This document shows, piece by piece, positions 20,672 to 31,254 of a DNA stretch of 64,000 nt. The notes below the pieces were generated by a model. That model saw only the letters and a program-made list of their open reading frames with translations. It ran no database searches and was not told where the DNA came from. How positions within the stretch are numbered: the first letter of the stretch is position 1; each line of letters opens with the position of its first letter. Position numbers and translations under genes: made by a program. This DNA comes from Meconema thalassinum (lineage: Eukaryota; Arthropoda; Insecta; Orthoptera; Tettigoniidae), in assembly GCA_946902985.2 (NCBI GenBank), contig OX336399.1, forward strand, positions 160,580,411 through 160,644,410, written 5' to 3'.

Positions 20672-20812
20672 TCAAGCCTTTTTAGGGTAAGACATCTCGT
20701 AGATGACTTGTAGGACACATCCAATGCCAACGATGCACAGGCCTATGGTCGCTCCAAACAGGAGTCTGTCGACTGGTCCACCTTTAAGATGCACTGGGGT
20801 TCCGTCGTTTAG
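20672..20812 (-). CDS. COX7A: COX7A / COX7A-related last coding exon
   Basis: The exon starts after a 3' splice site (CTTGTGTTACAG, AG at 20814-20813) in phase 0 and encodes 46 residues to TGA. It starts LNDGTPVHLKGGPVDRLLFG, continues ATIGLCIVGIGCVLQVIYEM, and ends SYPKKA. The P-V-H-L-K-G-G block followed by one transmembrane helix and a short basic tail is the signature of cytochrome c oxidase subunit 7A, a nuclear-encoded single-pass inner-membrane subunit of complex IV. With the upstream exon (39997-40170) it gives a 104-residue continuous C-terminal part. The coding sequence is intact. An inverted repeat and an AATAAA follow in the 3' UTR. Confidence 0.94.
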   Translation of the reverse strand, partial: LNDGTPVHLKGGPVDRLLFGATIGLCIVGIGCVLQVIYEMSYPKKA

Positions 20813-21140
20813 CTGTAACACAAGAGTTGGGGGCTATAGAAACAGTTCGGTCTAAAACACATAATCCCCTAGATGTGCCCTGCAACAACAACAACAACAA
20901 CAACTACCACCATAAAAATAGTCTAATAAACAAATTTCTTTTCAGTCGATTAACACATTAATGCTTGACACGCATAGGAACTTAGCAATTCATTTTGGAT
21001 CTGTATCGACTGTTAGTTACTCTGAGGGTTTTTAACTGAACAGTCTGCCTAGTCAATACCTTTCTTTTTATGTTTCTTTTTTTTTTAAGAGGAACATATT
21101 TCGAGAGAATATACACTCTCTTCTTCAGCCTCTCCTATAA

Positions 21141-21607
21141 AGGCTGGTTCACAATCGCCCGGGAACGAGAAGGAATTTGAAATGCACGCTACCTTATGGG
21201 TCGGTTCACAACCAATCTCCAGGAACGAGAAGCTAAAAGTAGCCCCGGAAGGCCAGCGGGAAACATGGATAAGTTTCATGTTTGACGTTCTCGGAGCTTT
21301 CCGGAGCCAATCAGAAACGTACCTGCACATGCGCAGTACGGAAGGAGTAGCCAGCGATGTAAACATAACCTGTGAATGCGCTCTCTAAACTTGCGCACAA
21401 TGTGTGTTTAATAAAGTTATTGTAACCCTCTGAAGCATTTCAGTTGTGTAATTGGTGTTTATTAGTGGGCGCTTGCTGATTGTTTTAATATTATTATGCT
21501 ATAGCTGATCGCGCGCGCATGTACAAGTTCACGTTCCCGGGCCAATTGTGAACCGGGGCCCCGGGAAGCTTCGCGTTCTCGTTTCTGAGCTAATTGTGAA
21601 CCAGCCT
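21141..21607. mobile_element. PIF/Harbinger-like MITE, 467 bp, TAA TSD
   Basis: The TIRs are AGGCTGGTTCACAATCG and, inverted, AGGCTGGTTCACAATTA. They are flanked by TAA (21138-21140 and 21608-21610), the TWA target of PIF/Harbinger. Internal CGGTTCACAA and GGCCAATTGTGAACCGG motifs add subterminal symmetry. No transposase. Confidence 0.85.
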
Positions 21608-21698
21608 TAAGCCTCTTAACACGATAAAAAGCTTTGCTAAAATTGTCAACTCTTATAGACTAATGACAATATGTTTTTTTTATATGTAACTTATACAG

Positions 21699-21790
21699 AA
21701 CTAGCAATCCGCCCCGGCTTCGCCCGGGTACAGTTATGAATGCATTACGTGGTAACCGCTTTTTTTCTATGTCATTGAACTATGACCTAT
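21699..21790 (+). repeat. Dispersed repeat with CGGCTTCGCCCG hairpin
   Basis: ACTAGCAATCCGCCCCGGCT followed by TCGCCCGGGTACA resembles the sequence at 52721 (ACTAGCATTACCCGTCGCGG, then CTTTGCCCGCGAA). Both appear to be starts of the same kind of old repeat; the family is unknown. No gene was recognised from here to 22307. Confidence 0.45.
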
Positions 21791-22524
21791 ATCCGTTTTA
21801 CGTCTCGGCATGATGGGTTAAAATCACTGACTGGACTATTAATTATATTATCATGGAGATGCATGTGCAACGGATTCTTGTCAGACATAATTTAAGTATG
21901 TCGAGGTGAATGAAACACAAATCCCCCTTCCGTCCAATCTTAACTTGACTGTGTATTTTGTGGAACGAAAAGTTCACAGGCGAAATGAAGAAAGCCGAGT
22001 TCCACATCCAGGAAAACTCCAATCACAACCACTCTTCTCTGAAGTCTTAACTCAACACGGCTCGACAGTTTGCTGCTGGCTGTATCTGGGGTAATAGGCT
22101 CACCCGATAGCTAGGCTTTAACTGGGGTGATAGGCACGCCCCTAGCTAGCTCGTAAACTGTCGCCTCAGTAATTGAATGGAGATTTTTGGAAGAAATTAA
22201 AACGTAAAAAAAAATCTTATAGTGGGCGATGTATGGAAGATATAGATATGCTCTCATGGGATTTTTTGTAGAACTTTTCATGCTGAACAATTCTTACACT
22301 CCTAGTACAGTGCTGGTCAAAACAATGAGGACCCCACCCATAAAGTAACTTTTGCCACTTACCTGAAATGTATTGGTAATGGGCTATTTTTGTAATTATG
22401 AATACAACATACAGAGAATAAGCAGGCGTTTAGTACAAACACATGGATTTTGGTTAAAAAATACGACAGTTATTGGCAATTTTTAAGTTCCGTATGCTAC
22501 AAAAATTAACACTCGTATGCACGA

Positions 22525-25500
22525 AGTCCAACCCCTCGTCCACGTCGTGGCAGACGGGCAACGGCACAAAGTAGGGGATTGCCTGTAGGGGCGAAGTACA
22601 GTGGGGACTTCGTGTGCCCAGGGACCGTTACGGTAGCTGTGAAGGTCCTACAGGAACCCTGAAAAGTGACGGCTAACGGGGCTCTGGTGAAGCTACGATA
22701 GGCCCAGCAAGCCAGTAGTGGATGAAACCAAATGCTTTCAAAAATGGAACGAGCCTCGGACATGATGGATTTAATAGACGACACGGCTGTACACACGGAC
22801 TAAGATTTGCAACTTTAAACCTAAGAACGCTGACGGGGAAGGTGGAGGAGATAGTGGATATGATGGAAAGAAGGAAGTTGGATTTATTGGGATTGGCAGA
22901 AACAAAGTGGAAAGGGGAAGGAAGGAGAGTACTGAGAAAAGGCTATAGACTGTACTGGAGTGGGAACAAAGAGGGAAAGAGGAATGGAGTGGGAGTAGTA
23001 GTACAAGATGGTTTAAAAGAAGAAGTGAGGAGAATAAGTGATAGGATGATGAAAGTGAAAGTAGCACTGAGGGGAGAGACCGTAGAAATAGTGCAAGTGT
23101 ATGCTCCACAAGTAGGCTGCGCCTCTGAAGAGAAGGAGGAGTTTGAAGAGGAATTGCAGAAGCAGCTGGTAGGAAGAAATATGATTGTTATGGGGGACCT
23201 CAATGCCCATGTAGGAAGAGAAAGACAAGGTTATGAGAGTGTTCTAGGACCAGAGGGTTGGGGCGGAAGAAACGAGGAAGGAAAGGGACTGTTGGACTTC
23301 TGCCAGAGGAACAGCCTGCTAGTTGGGAACTCCTGGTTTAAGAAAAGAGAGAGCCACACAATCACATGGTACAGTGATGACTTGACCAGGAAGTCGGTGG
23401 TCGACTATATACTGTATGAGAAAGAACTAAATAAGAACATCACGGACATCAAGGTTATACCATCGGAGAACCTGAATAGCGACCATCGATTGCTGGTAAT
23501 GAACCTGAGAGGGAGTAAGGAGAAGAAAGGGACTGAGAACCAGGAAAGACGTATAAGGATATGGAAACTGAAAGAAGGGGATAGAAGGGTCGAGTACCTC
23601 AAAATGGTAAAGGAAGGAATTCCAACAGATGAAGAAAGAGGGGTGGAAGAGGAATGGGCTAGATTTAAGAAGACACTAGTAGGTGCAGCAGAAGCAGTAT
23701 GTGGGAGGACAAGTAGTAAGAAGAGGTGGAAGGAAACACCATGGTGGAATGAGAAGACAAAAGATATAGTAAGGGAAAAGAATAGAGCCTTTAGGAGGTG
23801 GTATCAAAATAGGACGGTAGACACAAGGGAAGAGTACCAGGAAAGAAAGAAAGAAGGAGGCGAAGAGAGTGGTGGCTGAGGAGAGAAGGAAGTGGATGGA
23901 AGAGTGGACAAAGATGATGGAGGAGGATAGTGAAGGTACAAAAAAGGTCCTCTATGGGATGGTAAAAAATAAGAGGCGGAAGGATCCTACGGATTATGTT
24001 AGAATGGTGAATAAAAGGGGACAAGAGATAGAAAATAGGGAAGAACTGAAGAAAATGTGGAAAGAATATTTTGAAGAACTTCTGAACCCAAATGGAAAAG
24101 ATGGTGAGGAGGAAGAAATCGGGGAAGAGGAAGATGAACTGCAAACAGAAAAGGACTTCACATGGAAAGAAGTGGAAGATGCAGTGAACAAGATGAAAGG
24201 AGGGAAGGCACCAGGTGTGGATGAGTTGAGTGTGGAGATGGTGAGAGCAGCAGGAGAGGTGGGAATACAGTGGCTGTACCGAGTGATGAGGACAGCATGG
24301 AAGGAAAGGAAGACCCCAGAGGACTGGAAAAAAGGAATCATTGTCCCGATCTTCAAGAAAGGTAGTAGAACAGATTGCAGAAACTATCGGGGAATAACAC
24401 TGAAGAGTCATTGTGCAAAGATCTTGGAGAAAGTTTTGGAAAAGAGAATTAGGACAAGGATAGAAGGAGGGATGAGGGAAGAACAACAAGGCTTCAGAGC
24501 AGGAAGGTCCACAGTGGATTTGATTTTTGCTGTAAGGCAGTTACAAGAACATCATTATGAGTATGGAACAGATCTACTGATGGCCTTCCTGGACATTGAG
24601 AAAGCATATGACAGTGTATGCAGAAACAAAGTATGGAAGTCCCTGGAGGATAGAGGAGTAGAGAAATGGACTATAAAGAGGATAAAGGAGATGTACAAGG
24701 GAAGCGTGAGCTGTGTGAAAGTGGGAGGAGAGAGATCAGACTGGTTGGAACAGAGAAACGGCCTGAAACAAGGAAGTGCACTGTCACCGTTACTTTTCAT
24801 TGTGGTGATGGATGACATAATGACCCGAGTGGCACAAGTAATTGGGGAAGGAAAGATGAAAGCAATGGTGTTTGCAGATGATTTGATGATTTGGGGAAAC
24901 GAGGAGGAGGAGGTACAGGAACAGTTGGACGTGAGGGAAGGAATAATACAAGGATATGGGATGAAATTTAGCATAAATAAGAGTGAGATGGTGATCACAA
25001 CAAGGAAGAAGGAAAGAACCACAACGGGAATAACAATTGGTGGGGAACAGCTGAAGAAAGTGGAGAGTTTCAAGTACCTGGGAAGCCTGATACAAGATAA
25101 TGGAAGAAACGATAGAGAAATAAATGAGCGGGGGAGGCAGGCAGAAGCATTTCCGAGGAGTGTGAGAAGCATGTTATGGAGCAAGGATGTCCCTCAGAAC
25201 AGCAAAAAGATCATATATCGGACGTACTATGTCCCTATCCTGACGTATGCCTCGGAGACCTGGGTTATGAAAGGAAGGGAGAAGAGCAAAATACAGGCCA
25301 GTGAGATGAGGTTCTTGAGAAGCAGTATTGGAGCTACAAAGATGGACAGAATAAGAAATGAGAGGACCAGAGAATTAATGAAGGAGGAACCATTACAGAA
25401 TGGTATAGAGAAATCTAGACTTAGATGGTATGGACATGTAAAACGAATGGAGGAGAAGAGGATACCCAGGAGAGTACATGAGACGAAGTGGGAAGGAAAG

Positions 25501-25685
25501 AGACCGAGGGGAAGACCGAGAGACAGGTGGCTGAAGGGGGTGGAAGAAAGCGAGAAGAAGAGAGGAGAAGACTGGACAAGGGTGGAGGCTGAGAGATGGT
25601 GGGAAGACAGAAGACGTTGGAGAGGCTTGTGTTCCAAACAGACCCGGCCAGTGGCTGGAAACTGTGGAAGATGATGATGATGATG
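22525..25685 (+). mobile_element. RTE LINE copy 1, full-length 5' end, 8-bp TSD, nearly intact
   Basis: It is bounded by ATGCACGA at 22517-22524 and 25686-25693. The 5' end AGTCCAACCCCTCGTCCACG is shared with copy 2 (29354), so it is probably the true start. The 3' end is GGCTGGAAAC...GATGATGATGATGATG. It consists of a 5' leader, one long polyprotein frame (one frameshift), and a very short 3' UTR with trinucleotide tail, as expected for RTE-clade LINEs. It inserted in a fold-back element inside the COX7A intron, in the sense opposite to COX7A. Confidence 0.92.
22722..25674 (+). pseudogene. RTE polyprotein: APE endonuclease + reverse transcriptase (single frameshift)
   Basis: 22722-23879 carries the AP-like endonuclease: RFATLNLRTLTGK (metal-site N), LLGLAETKWKGEG (catalytic E), VYAPQVG, MGDLNAHVG (D and N) and NSDHRLLVM (catalytic H). 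23869-25674 carries the reverse transcriptase: GKAPGVDELS, NYRGITLKSHCAKI, GFRAGRSTVDLIF, AFLDIEKAYDSV (first catalytic D), GSALSPLLFIVVMDD, and MVFADDLMIWG (the D-D pair near residue 335 of that frame). An HVKRM/WKGVEE-type C-terminal tail follows. The two frames overlap and are offset by an indel in the A/G-rich run near 23850. Otherwise I see no damage. It copies its own RNA at a nicked target site (target-primed reverse transcription). Confidence 0.9.
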
Positions 25686-26301
25686 ATGCACGAAAACCTC
25701 CATCCTAAGAGAGAGTGATACATTTCTCTTGAATTATTTGAAATTTTCATGAAAAGTCCCAATTTTTTATGGTCTTTTTAAAATTTTATGTTTGGCACCA
25801 GCGCTCAAATGCTATCACAGCCTACTTGATACACGTCTGTTTAGGCGGGAAAGGATGTTTGGGAACAGCTGATTGGTTTGTTCTCTGAGCAGCTTGTGAT
25901 ATTTTTGAGGATAAGTACGTACTTCATCGAGTTCAGGAATTTGTTGAAACAAAATGGGCCGTCACTCATCCTCACATTTTTCTTCAATAATTTTACACTA
26001 CACGTTTGATAGGTCTTTATGAGGTTTATTGATATGCCAAATTTCAAATGTGTACGTGCCCCCGTTTTCTCTTAGGATGGTTTCCGTGCATACGAGTGTT
26101 AATTTTTGTACCATATGGTACTTAAAAATTGCCAATAACTTTCGTATTTTTCAACCAAAATCCATGCGTTTTTACTAAACGCCTGCTTGTTCTCTGTAGG
26201 TTGTATTAATAACGACGAAAATAGCGCGATACCAATACATTTCAGGCAAGTGGCATAAGTTACTTTATGGGTGGTGTCCTTATTGTTTTGACAGCACTTT
26301 A

Positions 26302-26960
26302 TATGGATATTTTTAAAGTTTTCCCAGTGTAAGCTTATAAAGCGCACGGACGCCAGGTTTTTTCCCGACTTTTTCACTGAAATTGCTACTGCTTGCTTCC
26401 TTTGTTCATAAATAAATAATTTTCTACAGAAACCTTCCTCAAGATATCCTTTACAGAATGGTGAAAACCGTATCAAAATCCATCCAGTGGTTCTCGAGAT
26501 TACCCGTGACATCCAAGAATCGGGGACTTTGTTTTATACTCAGTAGAGATTCTGGACTTGTATGAAAGAAAATTATAAAAGTTACGTGTTTGAATTGCAT
26601 TGCATAATACTAGAAATCCATCCTGTTTAATGATGGAGTGAGGCTATTAATAAAATTATTGTCGGTACGTCATCCGTGACATCATCTACTACACTAAAAA
26701 AGTTCCCTAGACGGGTACGCATCACAGTTGTAGGTCAACACAAATCCAAACAGTCAAATCGATTCATATTATTCCAAAAACATTTTATGTTCAAGAACCT
26801 AAAAAGACAGAAAGAAAAAAGATAAAATGAAAAATTGTGAATGGAAAGTAAAAGTAATGTCAGACAGGGTTGGGTGATGTACTTTTTAAAAGTATCTCGG
26901 TTACACTTAAAATTTTCAAACTAGTGTATTGTTACTTTTCAGTAACTTTTGTATAAAATA
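26302..26960. other. No feature recognised (COX7A intron)
   Basis: AT-rich intron sequence. The piece near 26880-26960 with repeated AGTAACTTTT words resembles 39850-39950, which flanks the minisatellite. Confidence 0.45.
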
Positions 26961-27233
26961 CACTGACTGGCAAAGAAAACCGATCACTTGAAAAATTCAA
27001 CATTACTTTCATTTAAATCATAAATAGCTCATGTATCTGAATAAATAGCTCATGTATCTGACGGAATAAGTTGTCAAACTTGGCTGTGAGATGTTATCAC
27101 ATCAGACATGGCAGAACTGGTTGTAGTGGTGTCAGAGCAGTGCAGCTGTTGAATTGCGCAGAGTGAGTCGTACAAGGTCAAGCAGGCGACAATGTGTTTT
27201 ACGCACGCACGAAGGGTCGCTTTATTGGAGGCT
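26961..27233 (+). mobile_element. Tc1-like element left end, interrupted by a mariner
   Basis: After a TA, CACTGACTGGCAAAGAAAAC resembles Tc1-family TIRs. The following sequence contains a short tandem duplication of AATAGCTCATGTATCTGA. The element is cut by the mariner at 27236. No right end was found. Confidence 0.5.
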
Positions 27234-27235
27234 TA

Positions 27236-28126
27236 CAGGGTTTGTCCTGAAAGTAGTGAGACTGAGTCAATAAAAAACAAAATTATTGACAGAAATGATA
27301 CATAACTATCAATATTCTTCAAAATAGGACCCTTCTGCATCCACACTGCTGTCAGCGGGATTTCCAACCCTCGTACGCTTTCTGGAATGGGGCAACCAGA
27401 ATGCTGTCGAGCTCCCTCGTCACGGTCTGTTGCAACGCTTCCATGGAGCTATGACGATGTCCTTTTAGGGTGGGTGAAGAGGAAAAAGTATGCTAGGGCA
27501 ATGTCAGGACTGTAGAATGGCCGAGGCAGGGATGCGATGTTGCGTTGGGCCAGGTACGCCAGCACGGTGAAGGCTGTGTGACGCGGCGCATTGTCGTGAT
27601 GGAACCACCAGTAGGTGGCGATCGCTGGGCGGACACGGACGATGCGTTTTCTCAGCCGTTTAAGGACCTCCGCTCAAAAATCTTACTCTGCGGTCATTGT
27701 CCAAAAAATTCTTCACTCTTGACACATTTTCATCCGTTTTGGTGCTCGAAGGTCGTCCTGAATGTGAGTCGTCTTCAACTTCCTCTCTTCCCTCCCGAAA
27801 CAGCTTGTGCCAGTCAAAAACACTATCTGCCCATGGCGTTATCACCGTAAGCCGCCTTATCATATTGTGAGTCTCTTTCCCGGTTTTGCCGAGCCTAACA
27901 AAAATTTTTATGGTGTAGCGCTGTTTCAACAGATGAACCATGACGCAGCGTGACGAGTGCACTTGCAGAGGTTATGGTGACAAGCAATTTACAGCTGAGA
28001 ACCAACTGTGAGGCTGGCTGCCAGCCTTCCTTACACCCCCCTTCACTAACCGTAGGCGGAGAAGCTGCAGGCAGTCTGTTTGTCTGTGTGGGAAAGATCC
28101 AGTCCGACTACTTTCGGGACAGACTG
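27236..28126 (-). mobile_element. mariner, decayed, TA TSD
   Basis: The ends are CAGGGTTTGTCCTGAAAGTA and, inverted, CAGTCTGTCCCGAAAGTAG, with TA on both sides. The - strand ORF 27962-27660 holds the HTH part (FVRLGKTGKETHNMIRR, WHKLFREGREEVEDDSHSGR, VKNFLDNDRRV). Further 3' on the - strand, remnants of the mariner C-terminus are seen (SVDAEGSYFE-like). The catalytic centre is missing and stops are present. Confidence 0.85.
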
Positions 28127-28206
28127 TATTTTGAGTGCAAAAGTTGGCGATGTTACAATATTTTTTCGGCAATAGAGTAATCTCAAGAAATTTGTGACTT
28201 CCTTGT

Positions 28207-28407
28207 TTGCCAGATTTAACCTCTCCAGACTTATTTTTTCTGTGGGTGTATTTAAAAGAAAGAGTATATAGAGATAATCCTCATTCCTTACGTGAGGTCA
28301 AAGGAGCAATTTCTAAATGTAACTTTGAAAAAGTGTTGCAAAACATGTGTAAGTGTATAAATTTGTGCCTGCAAGAAAATGGTAGTCACTTTCAACATGT
28401 CTTGTGA
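28207..28407 (+). pseudogene. DDE (Tc1/IS630-like) transposase C-terminal fragment
   Basis: PDLTSPDLFFLWVYLKERVY matches the conserved PDL-x-P-x-D-F-F-L-W-G-x-L-K region that ends DDE_3-type transposases. It is followed by NMCKCINLCLQENGSHFQHV, where R-x-x-x-C-x-x-x-N-G-x-H-x-x-H is typical. There is no N-terminal part, so it is a remnant. Confidence 0.75.
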
Positions 28408-29332
28408 ACTGGAACTGTGGGAATGCAATGTGTGGAAAACAAGTTAGCGTTATGTCGGAACATTTATTACTCCAAGCACTTCCAGAATACTGTATTCTCT
28501 TGGAGTTTAAAAAAAATATTGTTCTTCAGTTCAAGGTATTGTGTGGAATCACTAGATTTGTGTGTGTAATACAATGTCAGAAAAAGAAAAAAAAACAATG
28601 AAATATTGAGTCCAGTGACCTATACCCTGTGAATCACAAGACACTGCACCCTTTCCTTGTCAAAGCGCCCGAATGCACCCAGAAATGAAAGTCACGACTC
28701 CCTGCTAAAGCGCCCGAAAGTATCCGTGTATGTTCTGGCAATGAGAGTAGACATTGGGAACTAAGGACTCCATGGAGCAGGCTACCGAGATGTATATATT
28801 AGCATATTTAAATTAGGATCTGTAGTATGGCCCAATGTGACTAATTCCAGGAGAAATAAAAAGTGGTTCTGAACCAGGGACCTCAGGAAATAAAACAATG
28901 GTAAACAATGTAAATATGTGTAGAGTTTGTGAAAACTGTGCAAATTCCATTACTGGCACTTTTTTAAAACTTAGTTTCATAATTGTTTATGTGGCCAGAT
29001 CATATACTTGTAAAATTGTTTTTGTGACGAGATTAGCCTACATGAGGGCAGACTTCAACCCAAGAACTCCAGGTGAGTGAGATTTACTGTGGCTCATTGC
29101 AAGACTGTTGGTAATTAAAGTGTAAAATTTTATATTATTTAAATGTACTTCATTATATAGTTCCCATGTTATGTGCAAGAGTTTATACCCATGTCCACAG
29201 TACTTCATATTCTAAAATAATAGGGTGATTTCTGGGGATATCTTGCCTGGAAATGCAACAAGGAAAGGGTACAGGGGGTAAGATGAGTTATTACTTCTGG
29301 AGTCTGAGGTAAAAGCCAGAATTAAATACGGT
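28408..29332. other. No gene recognised (COX7A intron)
   Basis: Unique-looking AT-rich sequence. A short direct repeat (AAGCGCCCGAA) occurs near 28663 and 28709. A GGTGAGTG donor-like word at 29070 has no supporting exon. Confidence 0.45.
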
Positions 29333-30150
29333 AAACTGAGATTGTCTCCCATAAGTCCAACCCCTCGTCCACGTCGTGGCAGACGGGCAACGGCACAAAG
29401 TAGGGGATTGCCTGTAGGGGCGAAGTACAGTGGGGACTTTGTGTGCCCCAGGACCGTTACGGTAGCTGTGAAGGTCCTACAGGAACCCTGAAAAGTGACG
29501 GCTAACGGGGCTCTGGTGAAGCTACGATAGGCCCAGCAAGCCAGTAGTGGATGAAACCAAATGCTTTCAAAAATGGAACAAGCCTCGGACAGGATGGATT
29601 TAATAGGCGACGACACGGCTGTACACACGGACTAAGATTTGGAACTTAAAACCTAAGAACGCTGACGGGGAAGATGGAGGAGAAAGTGGATATGATGGAA
29701 AGAAGGAAGTTGGATTTATTGGGATTGGCAGAAACAAAGTGGAAAGGGTAAGGAAGGAGAGAACTGAGGAAATGCTATAGACTGTACTGGAGTGGGAACG
29801 AAGAGGGAAAGAGGAATGGAGTGGGAGTAGTAGTATGAGATGGTTTAAAAGAAGAAGTGAGGAGAATAAGTGATAGGATGATGAAAGTGAAAGTAGCACT
29901 GAGGGGAGAGACTGTAGAAATACGGTAGTGCAAGTGTATGCTCCACAAGTAGGCTGCGCCTCTGAAGAGAAGGAGGAGTTTGAAGAGGAATTGCAGAAGC
30001 AGCTGGTAGGAAGAAATATGATTGTTATGGGGGATCTCAATGCCCATGTAGGAAGAGAAAGACAAGGTTATGAGAGTGTTCTAGGACCAGAGGGTTGGGG
30101 CGGAAGAAATGAGGAAGGAAAGAGACTGTTGGACTTCTGCCAGAGGAACA

Positions 30151-30346
30151 AAGGAAGGAAGGAAGCTTGTAGTTTAACGTGACCGTTAATCTTGAGATCA
30201 TGAGCCACGGGACCTCCTTTTAACGTGGAATCCGAACCACAGGGCATGGCATTTCACTTCGAAAATCTCACATGCTTTGACCGGGAATCGAACCCGGACC
30301 GCCTTGGTGAGAGGCATACAGCTAGACAGCTGAGCCACCACGCCCC
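30151..30346 (-). mobile_element. tRNA-derived SINE with (CTTC)n tail, 13-bp TSD
   Basis: The TSD TGCCAGAGGAACA lies at 30138-30150 and 30347-30359. On the - strand the head GGGGCGTGGTGGCTCAGCTG has box A and GGTTCGATTCCC is a perfect box B. The body ends with CTTCCTTCCTTCC-type repeats. Further copies lie at 50981-51161 and 51305-51494. Confidence 0.93.
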
Positions 30347-31209
30347 TGCCAGAGGAACAGCCTGCTAGTTGGGAACTCCTGGTTTAAGAAAAGAGAGAGC
30401 CACACAATCACATGGTACAGTGATGACTTGACCAGGAAGTCGGTGGTCGACTATATACTGTATGAGAAAGAACTAAATAAGAACATCACGGACATCAAGG
30501 TAATTCCATCGGAGAACCTGAATAGCGACCATCGATTGCTGGTAATGAACCTGAGAGGGAGTAAGGAGAAGAAAGGGACTGAGAACCAGGAAAGACGTAT
30601 AAGGATATGGAAACTGAAAGAAGGGGATAGAAGGGTCGAGTACCTCAAAATGGTAAAGGAAGGAATTCCAACAGATGAAGAAAGAGGGGTGGAAGAGGAA
30701 TGGGCTAGATTTAAGAAGACGCTAGTAGGTGCAGCAGCAGTATGTGGGAGGACAAGTAGTAAGAAGAGGAGGAAGGAAACACCATGGTGGAATGAGAAGA
30801 CAAAAGATATAGTAAGGGAAAAGAATAGAGCCTTTAGGAGGTGGTATCAAAATAGGACGGTAGAGACAAGGGAAGAGTACCAGTAAAAGAAAGGAGGCGG
30901 CGAAGAGAGTAGTGGCTGAGGAGAGAAGAAAGTGGATGGAAGAGTGGACAAAGATGATGAAGGAGGATAGTGAAGGTACAAAAAAGGTCCTGTATGGGAT
31001 GGTGAAAAATAAGAGGCGGAAGGATCCTACGGATTATGTTAGAATGGTGAACAAAAGGGGACAAGAGATAGAAAATAGGGAAGAACGGAAGAAAATGTGG
31101 AAAGAATATTTTGAAGAACTACTGAACCCAAATGGAAAAGATGGTGAGGAGGAAGAAATCGGGGAAGAGGAAGATTAACTGCAAACAGAAAAGGACTTAA
31201 CATGGAAAG

Positions 31210-31254
31210 ATGATGATGATAATTGTTGTTTTAAGGGGCCTAACATCTAGGGCA
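31210..31254 (-). mobile_element. 45-bp tail-only retroposon insertion, 10-bp TSD
   Basis: The TSD ACATGGAAAG lies at 31200-31209 and 31255-31264. The insert on the - strand is the 3' terminus (TAGATGTTAGGCCCCTTAAA then (ATC)n) of the 1603-3059 retroelement family. It is an extremely 5'-truncated copy inside RTE copy 2. Confidence 0.9.

Larger units (their letters stand above)
22308..26299. mobile_element. Tc1/mariner-like fold-back with >200-bp TIRs, split by an RTE
   Basis: The left arm from CAGTGCTGGTCAAAACAATG and the right arm, inverted, from AGTGCTGTCAAAACAATAAG match imperfectly over more than 200 bp (22308-22523 against about 26299-26085). TA flanks both ends (22306-22307; 26300-26301). 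The RTE at 22525-25685 sits just inside the left arm. Without it the element would be about 0.8 kb. The interior (25694-26085) shows no transposase. Long TIRs with little interior fit a fold-back MITE. Confidence 0.85.

Noticed and set aside
22771..25762. Long - strand ORFs rich in Ser/Leu/Phe/His opposite RTE copy 1
   Set aside because: They are antisense shadows of the purine-rich RTE coding strand.
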